NCBI GenBank assembly: GCA_030373045.1
Contig: JAUCPW010000029.1
Span: 62,001 to 126,000 of the forward strand
DNA from: Candidatus Fermentibacter sp.
Lineage (GTDB): Bacteria > Fermentibacterota > Fermentibacteria > Fermentibacterales > Fermentibacteraceae
Reading direction: 5' to 3'
Length of the DNA stretch: 64,000 nucleotides
Below, piece by piece: positions 62,195 to 64,000 of the stretch. The notes below the pieces were generated by a model that was not told the DNA's origin, did not search any database, and saw only the letters and a list, made by a program, of their open reading frames with translations. The position numbers and the translations under genes are program-made. Within the stretch, counting starts at the first letter, position 1. The number at the start of each line of letters is the position of its first letter.

Positions 62195-62590
62195 TCAGCT
62201 GCCGCAGCCGCCCATGCCGCAGCCCGCGGGTCTGTCCTCTACCGGGGCGGTGCAGCCGGCTCCGCCAGCCGGGCAGCCCGATCCGCAGCCGCAGGCCTGG
62301 TCGCCCGTGCAGGTGCAGCCGTCCGAGCAGGCGTTGCCCGGGGTGCATGTGCAGTCGCCCTCGCAGATGCAGGAATCGGTGCAGGTGCAGGATTCGCCGG
62401 CGCATGTGCAGCCGTCGGTGCAGGGATCGCCGGCCGTGCAGGTGCAGTCACCGCCGCAGGTGCAGGCGTCCGTGCATTCGCACGGAGTAGCTGCGGGATC
62501 GCCCTTGGCGAACGGGCCGATGCCCGCAGCCGCCGGAAGCGCGAATCCGAGAGCCGCCAGCACCATGCCCATCGTCAGGAACCTCTTCAC
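62195..62590 (-). CDS. Secreted cysteine-rich repeat protein
   Basis: 131 residues from a GTG at 62590 (ggag five bases ahead). A signal peptide (VKRFLTMGMVLAALGFALPAAA) is followed by about 95 residues with 24 cysteines in pairs: the unit CTC-x-GD/E-x-CTC recurs about six times with Gly, Asp and Thr between. Nothing else in the window is so cysteine-dense. It may bind metal (metallothionein-like) or form disulfide-linked surface material. The repeat is close to the DNA level too, so expansion by recombination is likely. No named family fits. Confidence 0.75.
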   Translation of the reverse strand: MKRFLTMGMVLAALGFALPAAAGIGPFAKGDPAATPCECTDACTCGGDCTCTAGDPCTDGCTCAGESCTCTDSCICEGDCTCTPGNACSDGCTCTGDQACGCGSGCPAGGAGCTAPVEDRPAGCGMGGCGS

Positions 62591-62640
62591 ATTCTCTCCT
62601 CTCGGTTCGGTCAGGACCCTCTCCGGGTCACCGACAATTA

Positions 62641-62655
62641 TTACTCTTTTAGTAA
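62641..62655. promoter_or_regulatory. AT-rich palindrome TTACT-N5-AGTAA
   Basis: A perfect 5+5-bp palindrome in an AT-rich block (62636-62661) unlike the surrounding sequence, about 50 bases upstream of the cysteine-rich gene and just after the methyltransferase stop. It may be an operator overlapping the promoter; TAATAA next to it could serve as a -10. Confidence 0.45.
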
Positions 62656-62658
62656 AGA

Positions 62659-63816
62659 TTAGTTCCCGAACCCGCGGATCTCGAACAGGGCCAGCCTTCC
62701 GTCGAGCTGGCCGTTCTTGAGGGGCCTGCGCCATCGCGGCCTGAGCCCGATGCTCCCGATGAGCCCCCTGTCGCCGAAATATACGAAGGCGCTGGCGCCG
62801 TCGCATTTCCTCTTGAGGAAGTCGCCGAAGGATTTCATGGTGGCCTCCGCCTCCCCCCTCTCCCCGAGCCTCAGCCCGTAGGGCGGATTCGTCACGATGG
62901 TCATGCCGGGACAGCCCTCGTGGTCTTCGAACCGCCGTGACTCGACCCGGACGGTCTGTCCCCATGGCAGGGCGGAGAGGTTGGTCCGTGCGGCGGAAAC
63001 GGCCAGGGGATCGGCATCCCCTCCGGCCACCATGCCGTCGGCGGGCTTCTGCATCAGCGCATCGCACGAACGTCTGACCCCGGCCCACGAGGCGGCGTCG
63101 AAGCCGGGCATGTTCTCGAACCCGAACCTCTCCCTCAGATATCCGGCCGGTGTCCTCGTGCACCTCATGAGGGCCTCGGCCAGGATGGTGCCCGAGCCGC
63201 ACATCGGGTCCCTCAGGGGGGTGGCGCCGTTCCATTCCGCCATCTCGAGCATGGCCGCCGCCACGGTCTCCTGGATCGGGGCCTTCACCCTGCCGGTCCT
63301 GTAGCCCCTCCTGTGGAGTGATCCGCCGGAGGTGTCCAGGCTGATAGTCGCCCTGTTCCTGTGGATGTGAAGGTCGATCCACACGTCGGGCGCGATCCTC
63401 TCCACGTCCGGCCGCCTGCCCGTGCATCGCCGGAAATGATCCGCAATGGCGTCCTTCAGGCAGAGTGCGGCGTACTGCGAATGTCTGACCGCACTCTCGG
63501 AGACGTTCGAACTGATCGCGAAGGTCCTCTCCACGTCGAACACGGCTCCCCAGTCCATCTCGGACGCGGTCTTGTAGAGGTATTTCGTGCTGTGGCAGTC
63601 GAATGTCAGGAGGGGGGCGAGTATCCTCGAGCACAGCCTCGTGCAGTAGTTGATCCTGTAGAGCGAGGGGATGCCGGCCGAGAACATGACTCCCCTGAAG
63701 CCCGGGACGGCCTTCTCCGCACCGAGACCCTCCAGTTCGGCGCGTGCAAGGTCCTCCAGCCCGTCCGCGCACTGCGCGTAGAACCTGCCGCTCTTCTCGA
63801 ATGTCCACTGCATCAT
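62659..63816 (-). CDS. RlmL-type 23S rRNA (guanine-N2) methyltransferase
   Basis: 385 residues. An N-terminal THUMP-like RNA-binding domain (about 1-160: YAQCADGLEDLARAELEGLG) and a C-terminal Rossmann methyltransferase with DPMCGSGTILAEAL and the catalytic NPPYG (about residue 300). The group includes RlmL (m2G2445) and relatives such as TrmN/Trm14 that act on tRNA; which RNA is modified here cannot be told. The ATG at 63816 follows the previous stop by one base; the second ATG at 63813 is equally possible. Confidence 0.88.
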   Translation of the reverse strand: MMQWTFEKSGRFYAQCADGLEDLARAELEGLGAEKAVPGFRGVMFSAGIPSLYRINYCTRLCSRILAPLLTFDCHSTKYLYKTASEMDWGAVFDVERTFAISSNVSESAVRHSQYAALCLKDAIADHFRRCTGRRPDVERIAPDVWIDLHIHRNRATISLDTSGGSLHRRGYRTGRVKAPIQETVAAAMLEMAEWNGATPLRDPMCGSGTILAEALMRCTRTPAGYLRERFGFENMPGFDAASWAGVRRSCDALMQKPADGMVAGGDADPLAVSAARTNLSALPWGQTVRVESRRFEDHEGCPGMTIVTNPPYGLRLGERGEAEATMKSFGDFLKRKCDGASAFVYFGDRGLIGSIGLRPRWRRPLKNGQLDGRLALFEIRGFGN

Positions 63817-63817
63817 G

Positions 63818-64000
63818 TCAGTCGCCCGTGGGTCTCGCGGGGTCCTCCGCCAGCTCGCGCCTCACCCGCCGGTACCTGACCGCGCCCGTGAGTCCGACGA
63901 GCATGCCGGCCGCACAGGCCGCCACGCCGACCAGCGTCCAGGACAGGCCGCCGAAGAACCTCATCAGCGTGGCCCCTCCGGCGGCCATCGCCAGAGCCGT
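63818..64000 (-). CDS. Membrane protein, DUF202-like C-terminus (5' end cut off)
   Basis: Partial: 60 residues remain before the TGA at 63818. The visible part has two hydrophobic segments (MRFFGGLSWTLVG, AACAAGMLVGLTGAV) and a basic tail (RYRRVRRELAEDPARPTGD), an arrangement like the end of DUF202/YidH membrane proteins. Function unknown. The next gene starts one base after its stop, so they are probably cotranscribed. Confidence 0.5.
   Translation of the reverse strand, partial: TALAMAAGGATLMRFFGGLSWTLVGVAACAAGMLVGLTGAVRYRRVRRELAEDPARPTGD

Noticed and set aside
62240-62480. Short GTGCAGGTGCA-type direct repeats that resemble a CRISPR or tandem array
   Set aside because: Units are irregular and in frame with the CTC/GD amino-acid repeat of the cysteine-rich gene, so they are coding repeats.

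Overview
High-GC bacterial DNA, packed with genes: there is no gene-free stretch over 300 bases, many junctions are ATGA or TGATG overlaps, and no rRNA, tRNA, CRISPR array, insertion sequence or prophage was seen. The content points to a Gram-negative bacterium of the FCB/Fibrobacterota/Fermentibacterota/Eisenbacteria kind. The evidence is an ExbB/ExbD/AgmX envelope machine, a C25 (gingipain-type) peptidase with a FlgD-like sorting-type C-terminus, FG-GAP/ASPIC surface proteins, Mla-type lipid transport and many lipoproteins. Arginine is often coded by AGG. The taxonomic statement is an inference from gene content only.

Layout. 1-14.3 kb: a TldD/TldE pair, an RseC-like membrane protein, a secreted propeller protein, two lipoproteins, two family-2 glycosyltransferases, a DegT/DnrJ aminotransferase, and a pyridoxal-phosphate operon (pdxS-pdxT with a DUF89 protein and an FmdB zinc ribbon). 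14.3-18.1 kb: histidine ammonia-lyase and groES-groEL. 18.4-28.4 kb: a ten-kilobase minus-strand operon for a proton-motive-force-type envelope complex: beta-barrel/coiled-coil protein, 1472-residue TPR protein, small periplasmic protein, ExbB, two ExbD, an AgmX-like 625-residue protein and a secreted stand-alone AgmX-like domain. 28.5-38.7 kb: a secreted propeller protein read from a CTG start, a tandem-domain ThyX, a GH84 beta-N-acetylglucosaminidase, fused formiminotransferase-cyclodeaminase, transketolase, and a geranylgeranyl-reductase-type flavoprotein. 38.8-45.5 kb: radical SAM protein, DUF2141-like protein, and a MacA-like adaptor with two MacB-like permeases but no ATPase. 45.6-54.5 kb: a minus-strand run mlaE-mlaF-mlaD-lipoprotein-alkaline phosphatase superfamily enzyme-htpG-tldD-tldE. 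54.6-64 kb: a TonB protein, a polytopic glycosyltransferase-like protein, a HAD phosphatase, the C25 peptidase, a second ammonia-lyase with an Ala-Cys-Gly cofactor triad, a cysteine-rich secreted protein, an RlmL-type methyltransferase and a partial membrane protein.

How the genes fit together. HutH and FtcD belong to the histidine-to-glutamate route, but hutU and hutI are not in the window, so the pathway is scattered. The Mla genes, the MacA/MacB set, the TonB protein and the ExbBD/TPR/AgmX operon are all cell-envelope systems. The ExbBD/TPR/AgmX operon is the best candidate for an incompletely described machine. The ACG ammonia-lyase, the split-motif tandem ThyX and the cysteine-rich protein with its AT-rich palindrome are the next most unusual items. 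No computation or database search was run; all assignments come from reading motifs and gene order.
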